Assembly (NCBI RefSeq): GCF_014841115.1
Contig: NZ_JACYTP010000003.1
Span: 248,001-312,000, forward strand
Reading direction: 5' to 3'
DNA: 64,000 nucleotides
Source: Photobacterium arenosum
GTDB taxonomy: Bacteria; Pseudomonadota; Gammaproteobacteria; Enterobacterales; Vibrionaceae
The position numbers and the translations under genes are program-made. Positions 9,644 to 20,075 of the stretch are shown one piece after another; the stretch's first letter is position 1, and each line of letters begins with the position of its first letter. The notes below the pieces were generated by a model. The model was not told where the DNA came from. It saw only the letters and a list, made by a program, of their open reading frames with translations, and did not search any database.

Positions 9644-10519
9644 TCAGAGCAGTGACACCTGGTCACCACCTTGCGGCAATTTCAGCTCGGGCAGGTGCAA
9701 CGCTGTGTCAGCCAATTGTTGTGCCAACTGGCGATGAAGCCGGACGGCCAGTTCCGGGGCAAAGTCGTTGTCGGGCGTATGAATGAACAGATAAGGCTGG
9801 CGGCCTTCACTCAGCCATAAGGGAAGACGTTGTAACCAGTTGGCAAAAAAGGGATCGTTGGCATCAAGATCCGGGTGACCAATGAAACGCACCACAGGGT
9901 GCATGGCGGTTGCAATGGCGTGAACCGGCACTCTGGGTTTTTTCTGGTGGGCATCAATGACGGCCTCGCTGGTGGCGGGGGCCGAAAAAACCGGGCGAGT
10001 GTCCATGATAATCCGGTTGGCCTGATGTTCGATAAGCAACCGGTTTAGCGCCTTTTCTTCTGCGCCTTTGCTGAAAAAGGCCGGATGGCGGACCTCAACC
10101 CCAACCGTCAGATCTGACGGCAGCTGTTTAAGAAAAGCGGAGAGTGCAGGCAGCTCTGCCGGTCCGAAGCTGGCGGGTAATTGAATTTTCCAGATGCCGG
10201 TTTTTTCTGCCACAGGCGCCATGACATGAAAAAATTCACCGAGCTGGCCCTGGCAGTGCATCAGCTTATATTGATGAGTGATGGTTTTCGGCAGCTTGAA
10301 GGTGAATCGAAAATCGTCCGGTGTGGCATCAGCCCAGTTCTGTACAGTGGCCGGCTTGGGCGTGGCATAGAAGGTGGTATTGCCTTCGACAGTGGAGAAA
10401 GTTTCTGCGTACCGGTTTAATCTTTCGGTGGAAGGACAGCCGCGGCCGTAGAGGCTACGTTGCCAGGGCGCATGTGACCACATTGCCATGCCGATCTTTA
10501 GGGGTGAAGAAAAGGGCAT
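9644..10519 (-). CDS. yecE: DUF72-family protein YecE
   Basis: 291 residues, TIM-barrel-like DUF72 family of unknown biochemical role. Motifs: KIGMAMWSHAPWQ, YAETFSTVEGNTTFYATP, FRFTFKLPKTITH, GVEVRHPAF and the C-terminal YLFIHTPDN, all characteristic. In E. coli yecE also lies near cmoAB and aspS, which supports the call. AAGG is 7 bases upstream of the ATG. It is divergent from aspS across about 300 bases. Confidence 0.9.
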   Translation of the reverse strand: MPFSSPLKIGMAMWSHAPWQRSLYGRGCPSTERLNRYAETFSTVEGNTTFYATPKPATVQNWADATPDDFRFTFKLPKTITHQYKLMHCQGQLGEFFHVMAPVAEKTGIWKIQLPASFGPAELPALSAFLKQLPSDLTVGVEVRHPAFFSKGAEEKALNRLLIEHQANRIIMDTRPVFSAPATSEAVIDAHQKKPRVPVHAIATAMHPVVRFIGHPDLDANDPFFANWLQRLPLWLSEGRQPYLFIHTPDNDFAPELAVRLHRQLAQQLADTALHLPELKLPQGGDQVSLL

Positions 10520-10817
10520 TGAAAAACCTTAGTGAATACTTTTTATCCGTCTGGATAAGGGGCTTGGCTGACATTGTGGAGAATATCCCGCCATTCGGTC
10601 AACATTCACGACTGGAATCAGGCTATTTTGCTTGATTTACGCCAGAGGTTTTTCCTACAGTGGTGTTTTTCATTTATAATACCGCGTTATTTTTATTTCG
10701 GACGTCAGTCAGGCCGCAGCCGGACACTGAAGATGGCCGAAACTGGCACAGTTGGTGTCTGTCATACCATTTTGGGCGGACACACAGGATTGTAAGTAAA
10801 CAGATCGGGAAATTCTT
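10520..10817. promoter_or_regulatory. yecE-aspS intergenic region with aspS leader
   Basis: 298 bases between divergent genes. A strong -10 element TATAAT is at 10675-10680; no good -35 is seen at the usual spacing. This would give aspS a leader of about 130 bases. In the leader GTGTCTG (10754-10760) can pair with CGGACAC (10778-10784). No known riboswitch or T-box is recognised. Confidence 0.4.
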
Positions 10818-12605
10818 ATGCGCACCCAATATTGTGGTCACCTGAACAAGTCCCATGCGGGACAAACCGTTGAGCTTTGCGGCTGGGTAAACCGCCGTCG
10901 TGATTTAGGCGGTCTTATTTTCATTGATATGCGAGATCGTGAAGGTATCGTTCAGGTAGTGGTTGACCCGGATATGAAAGATATCTTCGAGGTGGCGAAC
11001 CAACTGCGCAATGAATTCTGTATCCGTCTGACCGGTGAAGTCCGTCAGCGTCCGGACAGCCAGGTCAACAAAGACATGGCGACCGGTGAAGTGGAAGTGA
11101 TTGCCAAAGGCCTGGAAATCATCAACCGTTCCGATGTGCTGCCGCTGGACTTCAACCAGAAGAACACCGAAGAGCAACGCCTGAAATTCCGCTATCTGGA
11201 CCTGCGTCGCCCGGAAATGAGCGACCGTATCAAACTGCGTGCGAAAGCATCCAGCTTCGTGCGTCGCTTCCTGGATGAAAACGGCTTCCTGGATATTGAA
11301 ACACCTGTCCTGACTAAAGCGACACCGGAAGGTGCCCGTGACTATCTGGTGCCCAGCCGTGTGCACAAAGGCAGTTTCTACGCATTGCCTCAGTCACCGC
11401 AGCTCTTTAAGCAGTTGCTGATGATGTCTGGTTTTGACCGCTACTATCAAATCGTCAAATGTTTCCGCGACGAAGATCTGCGTGCAGATCGTCAGCCTGA
11501 ATTTACCCAGATCGATATTGAAACCTCGTTCATGACGGCCGATCAGGTACGTGCCGTGACTGAGCGCATGGTAGCCGATATGTGGAAAGAGCTGCTGAAC
11601 GTTGACCTGGGTACTTTCCCTGTCATGAAGTATGAAGAAGCGATGCGTCGTTACGGGTCGGACAAGCCCGATCTGCGTAACCCGCTGGAGCTGGTGGATG
11701 TGGCCGACATCCTGAAAGACGTCGACTTCAAAGTCTTTGCCGGCCCTGCTAATGATCCTAAAGGCCGCGTGGCCGTTCTGCGTGTACCGGGTGGTGCAGC
11801 GCTGTCTCGCAAGCAGATTGACGAGTACACCAGTTTTGTCGGTATTTACGGTGCAAAAGGCCTGGCATGGATGAAGGTCAATGACCGCGCGGCCGGTTTT
11901 GACGGCGTGCAGTCACCTGTGGCTAAATTCCTGAACCAAGACATAGTGGCCCAGTTGCTGGAGCGCACTCAGGCCGAATCTGGCGATATTCTGTTCTTTG
12001 GTGCCGATCGTAAAAATGTGGTTGATGAAGCGATGGGCGCGCTGCGTCTGAAGCTGGGTAAAGATCTGCAGCTGACCAACGAATCGGCATGGGCGCCGTT
12101 ATGGGTGGTTGACTTCCCAATGTTTGAAGAAGATGAGGAAGGTAATCTGCACGCGATGCACCACCCGTTCACCTCGACACTGGGCATGACCGCGGAAGAG
12201 CTGGCGGCTAACCCTGCAACAGCAATTTCCAATGCTTACGATATGGTACTGAATGGCTACGAAGTGGGCGGTGGTTCTGTGCGTATTCACAACGCAGACA
12301 TGCAGGCGGCAGTATTCAACATTCTGGGTATTGACGCGCAAGAGCAGCAACTGAAATTCGGCTTCCTGCTGGACGCACTGAAATTTGGTACGCCGCCGCA
12401 TGCAGGCCTGGCGTTTGGTCTGGATCGTCTAGTGATGCTGCTGTGTGGTACTGAGAATATCCGTGACGTGATTGCCTTCCCGAAAACAACGGCGGCAGCA
12501 TGTCTGATGACAGATGCGCCAAGTCTGGCTAATCCTGCCGCTCTTGAGGAGCTGGCGATTGCGGTGAAGCTGGCCGCGAAAGACGAACAAAATACTGAAG
12601 CCTGA
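10818..12605 (+). CDS. aspS: Aspartate--tRNA ligase
   Basis: 595 residues, the length of bacterial class II AspRS. N-terminal OB anticodon-binding domain ([22 protein letters not shown]), motif 2 region [20 protein letters not shown], the bacterial GAD insertion domain (about residues 280-420), and motif 3 [12 protein letters not shown] near the C-terminus. It charges tRNA-Asp. It is monocistronic or read into yebC; the 170-base spacer to yebC holds two strong hairpins. Confidence 0.98.
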   Translation: MRTQYCGHLNKSHAGQTVELCGWVNRRRDLGGLIFIDMRDREGIVQVVVDPDMKDIFEVANQLRNEFCIRLTGEVRQRPDSQVNKDMATGEVEVIAKGLEIINRSDVLPLDFNQKNTEEQRLKFRYLDLRRPEMSDRIKLRAKASSFVRRFLDENGFLDIETPVLTKATPEGARDYLVPSRVHKGSFYALPQSPQLFKQLLMMSGFDRYYQIVKCFRDEDLRADRQPEFTQIDIETSFMTADQVRAVTERMVADMWKELLNVDLGTFPVMKYEEAMRRYGSDKPDLRNPLELVDVADILKDVDFKVFAGPANDPKGRVAVLRVPGGAALSRKQIDEYTSFVGIYGAKGLAWMKVNDRAAGFDGVQSPVAKFLNQDIVAQLLERTQAESGDILFFGADRKNVVDEAMGALRLKLGKDLQLTNESAWAPLWVVDFPMFEEDEEGNLHAMHHPFTSTLGMTAEELAANPATAISNAYDMVLNGYEVGGGSVRIHNADMQAAVFNILGIDAQEQQLKFGFLLDALKFGTPPHAGLAFGLDRLVMLLCGTENIRDVIAFPKTTAAACLMTDAPSLANPAALEELAIAVKLAAKDEQNTEA

Positions 12606-12644
12606 TTAATCAGGCTTATCCGGGCTGGCAGCTCTGCCAGCCCG
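12598..12644 (+). terminator. Two tandem hairpins at the aspS 3' end
   Basis: The first is a perfect 20-base palindrome at 12598-12617 (half-site AAGCCTGATT) that overlaps the aspS stop codon. The second, at 12621-12644, has 11-base arms (CGGGCTGGCAG) around CT. Neither is followed by a U-tract, so they may block 3' exonucleases or help Rho rather than act as an intrinsic terminator. Confidence 0.5.
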
Positions 12645-12777
12645 ATCACTCTTCAAGACATTGCAGTATGCTTCATACCATCTGATGTACGATCTCTCGC
12701 CGTGTTCTGAACAGTGATCAGCGCCTCCCAGTGACGCAGAGCTGGGACAACACCCTCTATAAATCCGGAGCATTGTT

Positions 12778-13521
12778 ATGGCAGGTCATAGTAAGTGGGC
12801 CAACATCAAACACCGCAAAGCGGCGCAAGACGCTAAGCGTGGCAAAATTTTTACCAAGTTAATCCGAGAAATCGTGGTGTCGACCAAAGAAGGCGGTCCT
12901 GAAACGGAAAGCAACCCGCGCCTGCGTGCTGCTGTCGATAAAGCGCTGTCCAATAACATGACGCGTGACACCATTAACCGTGCCATCAGCCGTGGTGCCG
13001 GCGGTGAAGGTGACGACAACATGGAAACCGTGATTTATGAAGGATACGGTCCTGGCGGCACTGCTGTGATGGTTGAATGCATGACAGACAACCGCAATCG
13101 CACGGTATCCGGTGTGCGCCATGCGTTCAGCAAAGCGGGCGGTAACCTAGGCACAGACGGTAGCGTTAATTACCTGTTCGAGAAAAAAGGGGTGATTTCC
13201 TACGCGCCGGGGCTGGATGAAGACGCTGTCATGGAAGCAGCACTGGAAGGGGGGGCTGATGATGTTGAAACCAATGATGATGGTTCTATCGACGTCTACA
13301 CCACACCGGCGGATTTTGGTCCGGTGAGAGACGCACTGGACACTGCCGGATTTGAAGCCCAGAACGCAGAAGTGACTCTGGTGCCGTCAACCAAGGCCGA
13401 GCTGGACGCGGACACAGCGCCAAAACTGCTGCGTCTGATTGATGCGCTGGATGATCTTGATGATGTGCAGGAGGTATACCATAACGGGGATATTTCCGAC
13501 GAAGTGGCGGAACAGTTGTAA
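12778..13521 (+). CDS. yebC: YebC/PmpR-family protein
   Basis: 247 residues, full length. N-terminal [22 protein letters not shown] is the family signature; also [19 protein letters not shown] and GADDVE. YebC proteins are described as transcriptional regulators and, more recently, as helpers of ribosomes stalled at proline runs. GGAG lies 9 bases before the ATG. It is followed by ruvC after 5 bases, the usual gammaproteobacterial yebC-ruvC coupling. Confidence 0.95.
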   Translation: MAGHSKWANIKHRKAAQDAKRGKIFTKLIREIVVSTKEGGPETESNPRLRAAVDKALSNNMTRDTINRAISRGAGGEGDDNMETVIYEGYGPGGTAVMVECMTDNRNRTVSGVRHAFSKAGGNLGTDGSVNYLFEKKGVISYAPGLDEDAVMEAALEGGADDVETNDDGSIDVYTTPADFGPVRDALDTAGFEAQNAEVTLVPSTKAELDADTAPKLLRLIDALDDLDDVQEVYHNGDISDEVAEQL

Positions 13522-13526
13522 TATTA

Positions 13527-14048
13527 ATGGCCATTATTTTAGGGATAGACCCAGGCTCCAGAATCACGGGATACGGTGTTATCCGTCAGGTGGGCAGACA
13601 ACTTGAATATCTGGGCAGTGGTTGTATCCGTACCAGCTGTGATGATATTCCGGGTCGGCTGCATCAGATTTATGCCGGGGTTACCGAAGTGATCACTCAG
13701 TTTCGTCCCGATGATTTTGCCATTGAAGAAGTCTTCATGGGCAAAAATGCCAATTCGGCACTGAAACTCGGGCAGGCACGCGGCAGTGCAATTGTTGCAG
13801 CCGTGAATGCCCATATCCCCGTCAGCGAATATGCGGCCAGATTGATTAAACAGGCGGTGGTTGGCAAAGGCAGTGCCGATAAAGTACAGGTTCAGCACAT
13901 GGTCTGCCATATGCTGAAATTACCGGGTAAGCCCCAGGCGGATGCGGCAGATGCTTTGGCAGTGGCTATCTGTCATGCCCATACCCACAAAACCCTGGTG
14001 GCGATGGCAGGCCAGGCATCGGGTTCGAAACGGGGACGATACAGATAG
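13527..14048 (+). CDS. ruvC: Holliday-junction resolvase RuvC
   Basis: 173 residues. RuvC is the dimeric endonuclease that cuts Holliday junctions moved by RuvAB. Catalytic acidic residues are visible in [14 protein letters not shown] (Asp7), the [11 protein letters not shown] motif (Glu) and [16 protein letters not shown] (Asp). Five bases after yebC. Unusually, ruvA does not follow: a terminator and a chemoreceptor gene intervene. Confidence 0.97.
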   Translation: MAIILGIDPGSRITGYGVIRQVGRQLEYLGSGCIRTSCDDIPGRLHQIYAGVTEVITQFRPDDFAIEEVFMGKNANSALKLGQARGSAIVAAVNAHIPVSEYAARLIKQAVVGKGSADKVQVQHMVCHMLKLPGKPQADAADALAVAICHAHTHKTLVAMAGQASGSKRGRYR

Positions 14049-14111
14049 TCATACGCTGTTAAGTCACCATATCAATATCCCTGTCAGGAATGCGTTCTGT
14101 TGGACGGATCA

Positions 14112-14138
14112 AAAAAAAGCAGCCTTGTGCTGCTTTTT
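14112..14138 (+). terminator. Terminator after ruvC
   Basis: AGCAGC and GCTGCT pair around CTTGT, with a run of A before and T after (AAAAAAAAGCAGC...GCTGCTTTTT), so it could work in both directions. Confidence 0.88.
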
Positions 14139-14218
14139 CTTTGTTAATTCATTGTTAACTGAATATAGTGGTCGGAGCTGTTGGATAGTTCATATATAAC
14201 AATGACAAGGATAACAAA

Positions 14219-15676
14219 ATGTCCCCAGTCGCTTTTTGGCGCGGCCTGTTTTTGCCCTCTTCACATCAGTGGCAGGGAGAGCAAGTCCGCTTGGTTGATA
14301 CCCTGCTATTTTTCACCCTCATCTCGTTTTTCGTCGGCTTGTACAGCTGGATAAAATGGTCGAGCCATGCCCATACCAGTTTGGTTATCACGTCTATTAC
14401 ACTCATTGGATGCGAAATACTGGCCGGGCTGGTTGTACGTTGGCTGAAACAGATTGAGCTCGCGGTCAATCTGGGTTTTCTGGGCATGGTGATCCATGCC
14501 GTGAACATTGTCTATCAAAGTGGCGGTATTGTTGTTTCTACTCAGGCATTCTGGATGCCGCTGCTGATTGTGGCGTTTTTTCTGGCGGCCAAACCGGTCA
14601 CAGCCATGATCTGGAGTGCGCTGGTCGTAGTGATTTCTGGCTGGATGATCAAGGAATCTCTGGCCGGTCACGACTTTCCTCACCTGGTATTGACGCCGGC
14701 AGCAGAGCGGCTGGAAACCTGGTCTGGCTTATTACTGCCTTTAATAGTGATAGGTATCGCTCAGGCCTTCACCGTGCGTCAGCGAGAAAGCGCGCTGGTG
14801 AAGTCGTCAGAGGCTGAACGGGCCAGCCATACATTGGCAGAGCAAGCCAAAAAAGGTGAGCAGGCGCTGGGCAGCATTATGGATCGTGCCAGCGAAAGTG
14901 CCAGTCAGCTGGCACAGTTAGCCGATGATCTGGAACAGCAGTCTGATGCGTTGCATCATCAGGTGAAAGATCTCAATCAGAACTGTCTGTCGCAGGCCAG
15001 TGCGGCCGAGCAGATGAGCCAGCAACTCGGGCAGATGACAGAAGGGCTGGATGAATCAGACCGTTCGGTAACCGAATTGCGCCAGCGCAGCCGAACTATA
15101 GAAACTCAGGCCCAGCACAGCTCGGCATCACTGAATGCCTCAACCGACGCTATCGCCCGCATCCTGCACAGTAATAATGAAGTCATGTCGGCCGCTGAGC
15201 TGATCACTGCCGTTGCCGAACAGACCAATCTGCTGGCATTGAATGCCGCGATTGAAGCCGCGAGAGCCGGGGAATCGGGACGAGGGTTCGCCGTGGTCGC
15301 CGATGAAGTCCGTAAGCTGTCTGCAAAAAGTAATGCTTCCGCCACAGAGATCCGCAGCTTGCTGGAGAAAAGTAAAAATGAAGTGCAGCAGGGACAAAAA
15401 GTCATTCATGCTACGGCGACCGAGCTGGGCGGTATTATTGCCGAGATCACTGGTCTGTCTGAGGATGTTAACCGGCTGGCCGATACCCTGGGTATTCAGG
15501 TCCAGTCACTGAAAGAGCTCAATCAGGTCAGCACCGAAGTGGCACACAGTGTGGTGCAGACTAATCAGGTTTCGGATCAGGTGGCCCAGCAGGGCGCCGA
15601 GCTGGCCAACAGAGTCGAAACCTTAAAAGGACTCGCCGATAGCCTCAATGCGCTGGTGTCACGCCATCAGGCTTGA
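14219..15676 (+). CDS. Methyl-accepting chemotaxis protein with polytopic N-terminus
   Basis: 485 residues. About six hydrophobic segments (roughly 24-46, 53-75, 79-102, 107-145 as two, 164-186) form a membrane domain with only short loops; there is no periplasmic ligand domain and no clear HAMP. The signalling domain follows from about 200, with the conserved hairpin tip [34 protein letters not shown]. By family it should signal to CheA/CheW; a membrane or internal cue is inferred. AAGGATAAC precedes the ATG. Terminators on both sides (14138 and 15706) make it a separate unit between ruvC and ruvA, which are usually neighbours. Confidence 0.92.
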   Translation: MSPVAFWRGLFLPSSHQWQGEQVRLVDTLLFFTLISFFVGLYSWIKWSSHAHTSLVITSITLIGCEILAGLVVRWLKQIELAVNLGFLGMVIHAVNIVYQSGGIVVSTQAFWMPLLIVAFFLAAKPVTAMIWSALVVVISGWMIKESLAGHDFPHLVLTPAAERLETWSGLLLPLIVIGIAQAFTVRQRESALVKSSEAERASHTLAEQAKKGEQALGSIMDRASESASQLAQLADDLEQQSDALHHQVKDLNQNCLSQASAAEQMSQQLGQMTEGLDESDRSVTELRQRSRTIETQAQHSSASLNASTDAIARILHSNNEVMSAAELITAVAEQTNLLALNAAIEAARAGESGRGFAVVADEVRKLSAKSNASATEIRSLLEKSKNEVQQGQKVIHATATELGGIIAEITGLSEDVNRLADTLGIQVQSLKELNQVSTEVAHSVVQTNQVSDQVAQQGAELANRVETLKGLADSLNALVSRHQA

Positions 15677-15705
15677 TCTTGTCTGTCATTTCTTACGACA
15701 TTCTG

Positions 15706-15737
15706 ATAAAGCGCTGGATATCCATCCAGCGCTTTAT
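15706..15737 (+). terminator. Terminator after the chemoreceptor gene
   Basis: A perfect 14-base stem (ATAAAGCGCTGGAT and its complement) with loop ATCC. It separates the chemoreceptor gene from ruvAB. The tail after the stem is only weakly T-rich. Confidence 0.8.
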
Positions 15738-15778
15738 TATGCTAGAGCCAATTTAATTTGCGAGATAGAGGCAAGGCA

Positions 15779-16399
15779 GTGATTGGCCGATTACGAGGAA
15801 TCATAGTAGAAAAACAGCCACCGGAAGTGGTGATTGAAGCCGCCGGAATCGGGTATGAAGTTCAGATGCCGATGAGCTGTTTTTACGAATTGCCGCAAGC
15901 GGGGCAGGAAGTCACCATTGCCACCCACTTTGTGGTGAGAGAAGACGCCCAGCTGCTGTACGGTTTCAATAAGAAAAGTGAGCGGGATTTGTTTCGCGAA
16001 GTCATCAAAGCCAATGGTGTTGGCCCGAAACTGGGTTTAGCCATCTTGTCTGCGTTGACGGCCAGCCAGTTCGTGCTTTGTGTGGAAAATGAAGATATTT
16101 CTACCTTAGTGAAGATCCCCGGTGTGGGTAAGAAAACGGCAGAACGCCTGCTGGTTGAAATGAAAGACCGTCTGAAAGGCTGGGGCGAGGGCGATCTTTT
16201 CACACCAGCGCTGGATACTGCAGCCAGCCAGGCACAGTCTGCCGCATCCGATAAGAACCGGGCGGAAGATGAAGCCGTGAGCGCCCTGATAGCGCTGGGC
16301 TATAAACCTCAGCAGGCTTCTAAAGTGGTCGCTCAGGTTGCGCAGGATGATATGCCAAGTGAAGCGATTATCCGTGAAGCCCTGCGCTCCATGGTGTAA
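15779..16399 (+). CDS. ruvA: Holliday-junction branch-migration protein RuvA
   Basis: 206 residues starting at a GTG at 15779, which gives the family N-terminus (V/M)[11 protein letters not shown]; a GAGG lies about 9 bases upstream. An ATG seven codons earlier is less likely. RuvA binds the junction as a tetramer and loads RuvB. Domain I (OB fold), the helix-hairpin-helix domain II ([33 protein letters not shown]) and the C-terminal RuvB-contacting domain III ([18 protein letters not shown]) are all present. No LexA box was seen in the short spacer upstream. ruvB follows after 10 bases. Confidence 0.96.
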   Translation: MIGRLRGIIVEKQPPEVVIEAAGIGYEVQMPMSCFYELPQAGQEVTIATHFVVREDAQLLYGFNKKSERDLFREVIKANGVGPKLGLAILSALTASQFVLCVENEDISTLVKIPGVGKKTAERLLVEMKDRLKGWGEGDLFTPALDTAASQAQSAASDKNRAEDEAVSALIALGYKPQQASKVVAQVAQDDMPSEAIIREALRSMV

Positions 16400-16409
16400 G
16401 TGAGATTGT

Positions 16410-17423
16410 ATGATAGAAGCTGATCGCCTGGTGTCGGGAAGTTATCCGGTTAACCGCGAAGAAGAGGTCATTGACCGTGCCATCCGCCCGAAATTACTGC
16501 AGGATTATCAGGGCCAGGATCATGTCCGGGGCCAGATGGAAATTTTTATTCAGGCTGCGAAACTGCGTACTGAAGCGCTCGATCATCTGCTGATTTTTGG
16601 CCCGCCCGGATTGGGTAAAACGACACTGGCTAACATTGTTGCAAACGAAATGGGTGTCAGTATCCGTACAACGTCAGGCCCTGTGCTGGAGAAGGCCGGC
16701 GATCTGGCGGCACTACTGACCAACCTGGAAGAAAATGATGTGCTCTTTATTGATGAGATCCATCGTCTCAGCCCTCAGGTGGAAGAGGTGCTCTATCCGG
16801 CGATGGAAGATTATCAGCTTGATATCATGATTGGCGAAGGGCCGGCGGCACGGTCTATCAAGATAGATCTGCCCCCGTTTACCCTGGTGGGCGCGACAAC
16901 GCGTGCCGGTTCGCTGACCTCACCGCTGCGTGATCGTTTTGGTATTACCCAGCGGCTTGAGTACTACAAAGTGGCTGATCTGCAAGATATTGTTCAGCGC
17001 AGCGCCCGGTGCCTCGGGTTGTCTATGGTGCCGGAAGGGGCGCTGGAGATTGCACGACGTGCCCGCGGCACGCCGCGTATCGCGAACCGGTTGTTACGGC
17101 GCGTACGGGATTATGCTGAAGTGAAGAGTGATGGTCATATCAGTGAAGAGGTAGCAAGCCAGGCGCTGGATATGCTGGATGTGGACAGCAGCGGCTTTGA
17201 TTATATGGATCGAAAACTGCTGATGGCGATTATTGACAAATTCATGGGTGGTCCTGTGGGATTGGATAATCTTGCAGCCGCTATCGGAGAGGAAAAGGAT
17301 ACGATTGAAGATGTACTCGAACCCTATCTGATTCAGCAAGGCTTTTTGCAGCGCACACCCAGGGGACGGATCGCGACCCATCGCGCTTATCTGCATTTTG
17401 GTTTGGATATCCCTAGCAGCTGA
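16410..17423 (+). CDS. ruvB: Holliday-junction branch-migration ATPase RuvB
   Basis: 337 residues. AAA+ hexameric motor: Walker [13 protein letters not shown], Walker B FIDEIHRL, sensor 1 VGATTRAG, arginine finger region SPLRDRFG, sensor 2 [17 protein letters not shown], and the C-terminal winged helix. It is co-transcribed with ruvA and ends in a strong terminator. Confidence 0.98.
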   Translation: MIEADRLVSGSYPVNREEEVIDRAIRPKLLQDYQGQDHVRGQMEIFIQAAKLRTEALDHLLIFGPPGLGKTTLANIVANEMGVSIRTTSGPVLEKAGDLAALLTNLEENDVLFIDEIHRLSPQVEEVLYPAMEDYQLDIMIGEGPAARSIKIDLPPFTLVGATTRAGSLTSPLRDRFGITQRLEYYKVADLQDIVQRSARCLGLSMVPEGALEIARRARGTPRIANRLLRRVRDYAEVKSDGHISEEVASQALDMLDVDSSGFDYMDRKLLMAIIDKFMGGPVGLDNLAAAIGEEKDTIEDVLEPYLIQQGFLQRTPRGRIATHRAYLHFGLDIPSS

Positions 17424-17444
17424 TATCACAGATAATCAAATGTT

Positions 17445-17471
17445 AAAAACGGAGCTCAAGGCTCCGTTTTT
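17445..17471 (+). terminator. Terminator of ruvAB
   Basis: AAAAACGGAGC pairs with GCTCCGTTTTT around TCAAG. Confidence 0.92.
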
Positions 17472-17480
17472 GTTTGCTTT

Positions 17481-17838
17481 TTACGCATGTTTTTTTCGGC
17501 TAAATCCGGCTGAGTCATCTAATATCATTAACATTTCCTGCATGAGTTTATGCGTCAGACGGGTCAAATCCTGACGGTGGCCATAGCTTTAATGCTGGTA
17601 AAGGCCCAAATGGTTGAGGCTGGCCAGGAGTTGCGGATTTTTCTGGCAGGCCTGGGCTTGGCGGTGATTGTTTAAAACTTGGATATTGGTGCAGTAACCA
17701 AACTGGGAAATGTTAATAGGAATATCTTCATCTCCAAACAAGTGTCACAGTTGGTATGGCTGCCAGTAAGGTGATACCTGCAGGGCACAGTCATTGTCCT
17801 GTTGTCTTTTTGGATTAGAAAAAATAATCTAAAGGTCG
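17481..17838 (-). pseudogene. Possible eroded coding remnant with two in-frame stops
   Basis: One minus-strand frame reads like protein (about 115 codons) but holds TGA at 17747-17745 and TAA at 17591-17589. Between the stops it gives a balanced, polar sequence including GDEDIPINISQFGYCTNIQV and NPQLLASLNHLGLYQH; beyond the second stop it continues as HRQDLTRLTHKLMQEM. I do not recognise the family. It begins just after the ruvB terminator. It could be chance, but a decayed gene seems more likely given its composition. Confidence 0.35.
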
Positions 17839-18122
17839 GGTCAGGTTTATATTAATTGCACTGTCTTTACGCTTGTTTATTGATGTTATCTTGTGCGCCG
17901 AAGTCATTTTTTCCTTTCAGCTTTACTGAGAAAAATTACCCGTTTTTTGTTGTGATTATAGAATCTGCCAAGGTGATTAAATTTGCATTTTTTGTAACTT
18001 TATAATTGAAAAATCACATTTATTTAAAGTGTTAGCTACAAAGCTATGCAATTGCGAGAAGTTTGATCTCGCGCATGGAAATAACTTATCTATACGATTT
18101 AAATCGCAATCTGCTTAGCGAA

Positions 18123-18422
18123 TCAGCGCGCTTTTTTATAAATACCTTTGAACCTGTGTGGCGAAGTCAGTAGTATTAGTTTCAGCTTATCTGGCTGTGG
18201 TTTTACATTAAAATCTATAATTCGAAACAAGTCCGCAACATCCAGTTTGGCGAGTAAATCGCTGGTCAGGAAATGATGTTGTAAAACAGGCAGGCGTGCT
18301 CGCTGACGTTTTGCGTAGCCTAACGATGGATAACGCGTTGTCGGGTTATCAATCAATGATTGCTGATGTTTTAACCGATTGACAGTAGTCTTGAAGAATA
18401 CTTGCTGGGCGTGCTCGATCAA
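18123..18422 (-). pseudogene. Possible remnant ORF upstream of cydA
   Basis: A minus-strand open frame of 99 codons begins only with TTG, no ribosome site precedes it, and an in-frame stop lies just upstream. The product is basic and partly amphipathic (SDLLAKLDVADLFRIIDFN). It may be the other end of the gene whose remnant lies at 17481-17838, or a chance frame. Not recognised. The AT-rich stretch between (17839-18122) has no gene that I can see. Confidence 0.25.
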
Positions 18423-18466
18423 CTATGTCGTACGTTGCCGGGAGACTGGCGACTAAAGGAGTTATC

Positions 18467-20050
18467 ATGTTTGATATCGTCGAACTATCGCGGTTACAGT
18501 TCGCTATGACTGCGATGTACCACTTTTTGTTCGTCCCGCTGACTTTGGGCATGGCGTTTCTGCTCGCCATCATGGAGTCTGTGTATGTGATGACCGGAAA
18601 GCAAATCTACAAGGACATGACCAAGTTCTGGGGTAAGCTTTTCGCCATTAACTTTGCACTGGGTGTAGCCACTGGACTGACCATGGAATTCCAGTTCGGT
18701 ATGAACTGGGCCTACTATTCTCACTACGTCGGCGACATTTTTGGCGCCCCGCTTGCAATTGAAGCGCTGATAGCTTTTTTCCTTGAATCCACTTTTGTCG
18801 GCTTATTCTTTTTTGGCTGGGATCGACTCAGTAAGCGCCAACACTTAACGGTGACCTGGCTGGTGGCTCTGGGCTCAAACTTCTCTGCATTGTGGATTCT
18901 GATTGCCAATGCCTGGATGCAAAATCCAGTTGGTGCTGAGTTCAATTTCGAAACCATGCGCATGGAGATGGTGAGTTTTGCCGAAGTGATACTCAATCCA
19001 GTTGCACAGGTGAAATTTGTCCACACTGTGGCATCAGGCTATGTAACAGGTGCCATGTTCATCTTGGGTGTCAGCTCTTATTACATCCTCAAAGGTCGCG
19101 ATCTGCCTTTTGCCCGTCGTTCATTTGCGATTGCGGCTTCTTTCGGTATGGCCTCTATCTTGTCTGTGATCGTGTTGGGAGATGAATCCGGCTACGAGCT
19201 GGGTGATGTCCAAAAGGCAAAACTGGCCGCTATTGAAGCCGAGTGGCACACCGAAGAAGCCCCGGCGGCTTTCACCTTATTCGGCATTCCGAATCAGGAA
19301 ACCATGCACACGGATTACGCCATTAAAATCCCCTATGTGATGGGTATTATTGCTACGCGTTCATTTGATACTGAAGTCACGGGTTTACGTGATCTTAAAG
19401 ATGAGCACGAAGTACGTATCCGTAGTGGTATGGAAGCCTACGGCCTGCTTGAGAAACTGCGTGCGGGTGAAAAATCACCTGAAAATATCGCCGCGTTCGA
19501 TGCCGTGAAAAATGATCTGGGCTATGGGCTGTTGCTGAAGCCTTATACCGACAGGGTCGTGGATGCTACGGATGAGGACATCGCACAAGCGGCGGCCGAT
19601 TCATTGCCTACCGTCTGGCCATTATTCTGGAGCTTCCGCATCATGGTGGGCTGTGGATTTATTATGCTGGGTGTGTTTGCTGCGGCATTTATTCAAACCT
19701 GTCGCCATAAAATCACTGAGAAAAAATGGGTGCTTCGCGCGGCGCTGTACGCCATCCCGCTACCTTGGATCGCCATTGAAGCCGGCTGGTTTGTCGCTGA
19801 GTACGGTCGTCAACCCTGGGCGGTGGGTGAGATTTTGCCTACAGCGATGGCGGCGTCCAATGTGGCCGTGTCGGATGTACTGACGTCGATGGCCGTTATT
19901 ATCGCTCTGTATACCTGTTTCCTCATTGCGGAAGTCTACCTGATGCTGAAATTTGCCCGTTTGGGTCCAAGCAGTCTGAAAACCGGGCGCTATCATTTTG
20001 AACAGAATGTTGCACCGCATGACTTAACTGATAACCCGGTCATGAAGTGA
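18467..20050 (+). CDS. cydA: Cytochrome bd ubiquinol oxidase subunit I
   Basis: 527 residues. The start is the ATG at 18467 with AAGGAG seven bases upstream, giving the family N-terminus [20 protein letters not shown]; an earlier in-frame ATG would add 14 unconserved residues. CydA carries hemes b558, b595 and d and the quinol site. Seen: His19 in the first helix (haem b595 ligand in E. coli), the [12 protein letters not shown] segment, and a long Q-loop rich in charged residues (about 240-330). It heads cydABX-ybgE. The high-affinity oxidase suits low-oxygen growth. Confidence 0.98.
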   Translation: MFDIVELSRLQFAMTAMYHFLFVPLTLGMAFLLAIMESVYVMTGKQIYKDMTKFWGKLFAINFALGVATGLTMEFQFGMNWAYYSHYVGDIFGAPLAIEALIAFFLESTFVGLFFFGWDRLSKRQHLTVTWLVALGSNFSALWILIANAWMQNPVGAEFNFETMRMEMVSFAEVILNPVAQVKFVHTVASGYVTGAMFILGVSSYYILKGRDLPFARRSFAIAASFGMASILSVIVLGDESGYELGDVQKAKLAAIEAEWHTEEAPAAFTLFGIPNQETMHTDYAIKIPYVMGIIATRSFDTEVTGLRDLKDEHEVRIRSGMEAYGLLEKLRAGEKSPENIAAFDAVKNDLGYGLLLKPYTDRVVDATDEDIAQAAADSLPTVWPLFWSFRIMVGCGFIMLGVFAAAFIQTCRHKITEKKWVLRAALYAIPLPWIAIEAGWFVAEYGRQPWAVGEILPTAMAASNVAVSDVLTSMAVIIALYTCFLIAEVYLMLKFARLGPSSLKTGRYHFEQNVAPHDLTDNPVMK

Positions 20051-20075
20051 TCCGAGACGGACAGGAGAATTAAAA

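Noticed and set aside
15738-15779. LexA (SOS) box before ruvA
   Set aside because: No CTG-N10-CAG pattern is present in the spacer, although ruvAB is SOS-controlled in E. coli.
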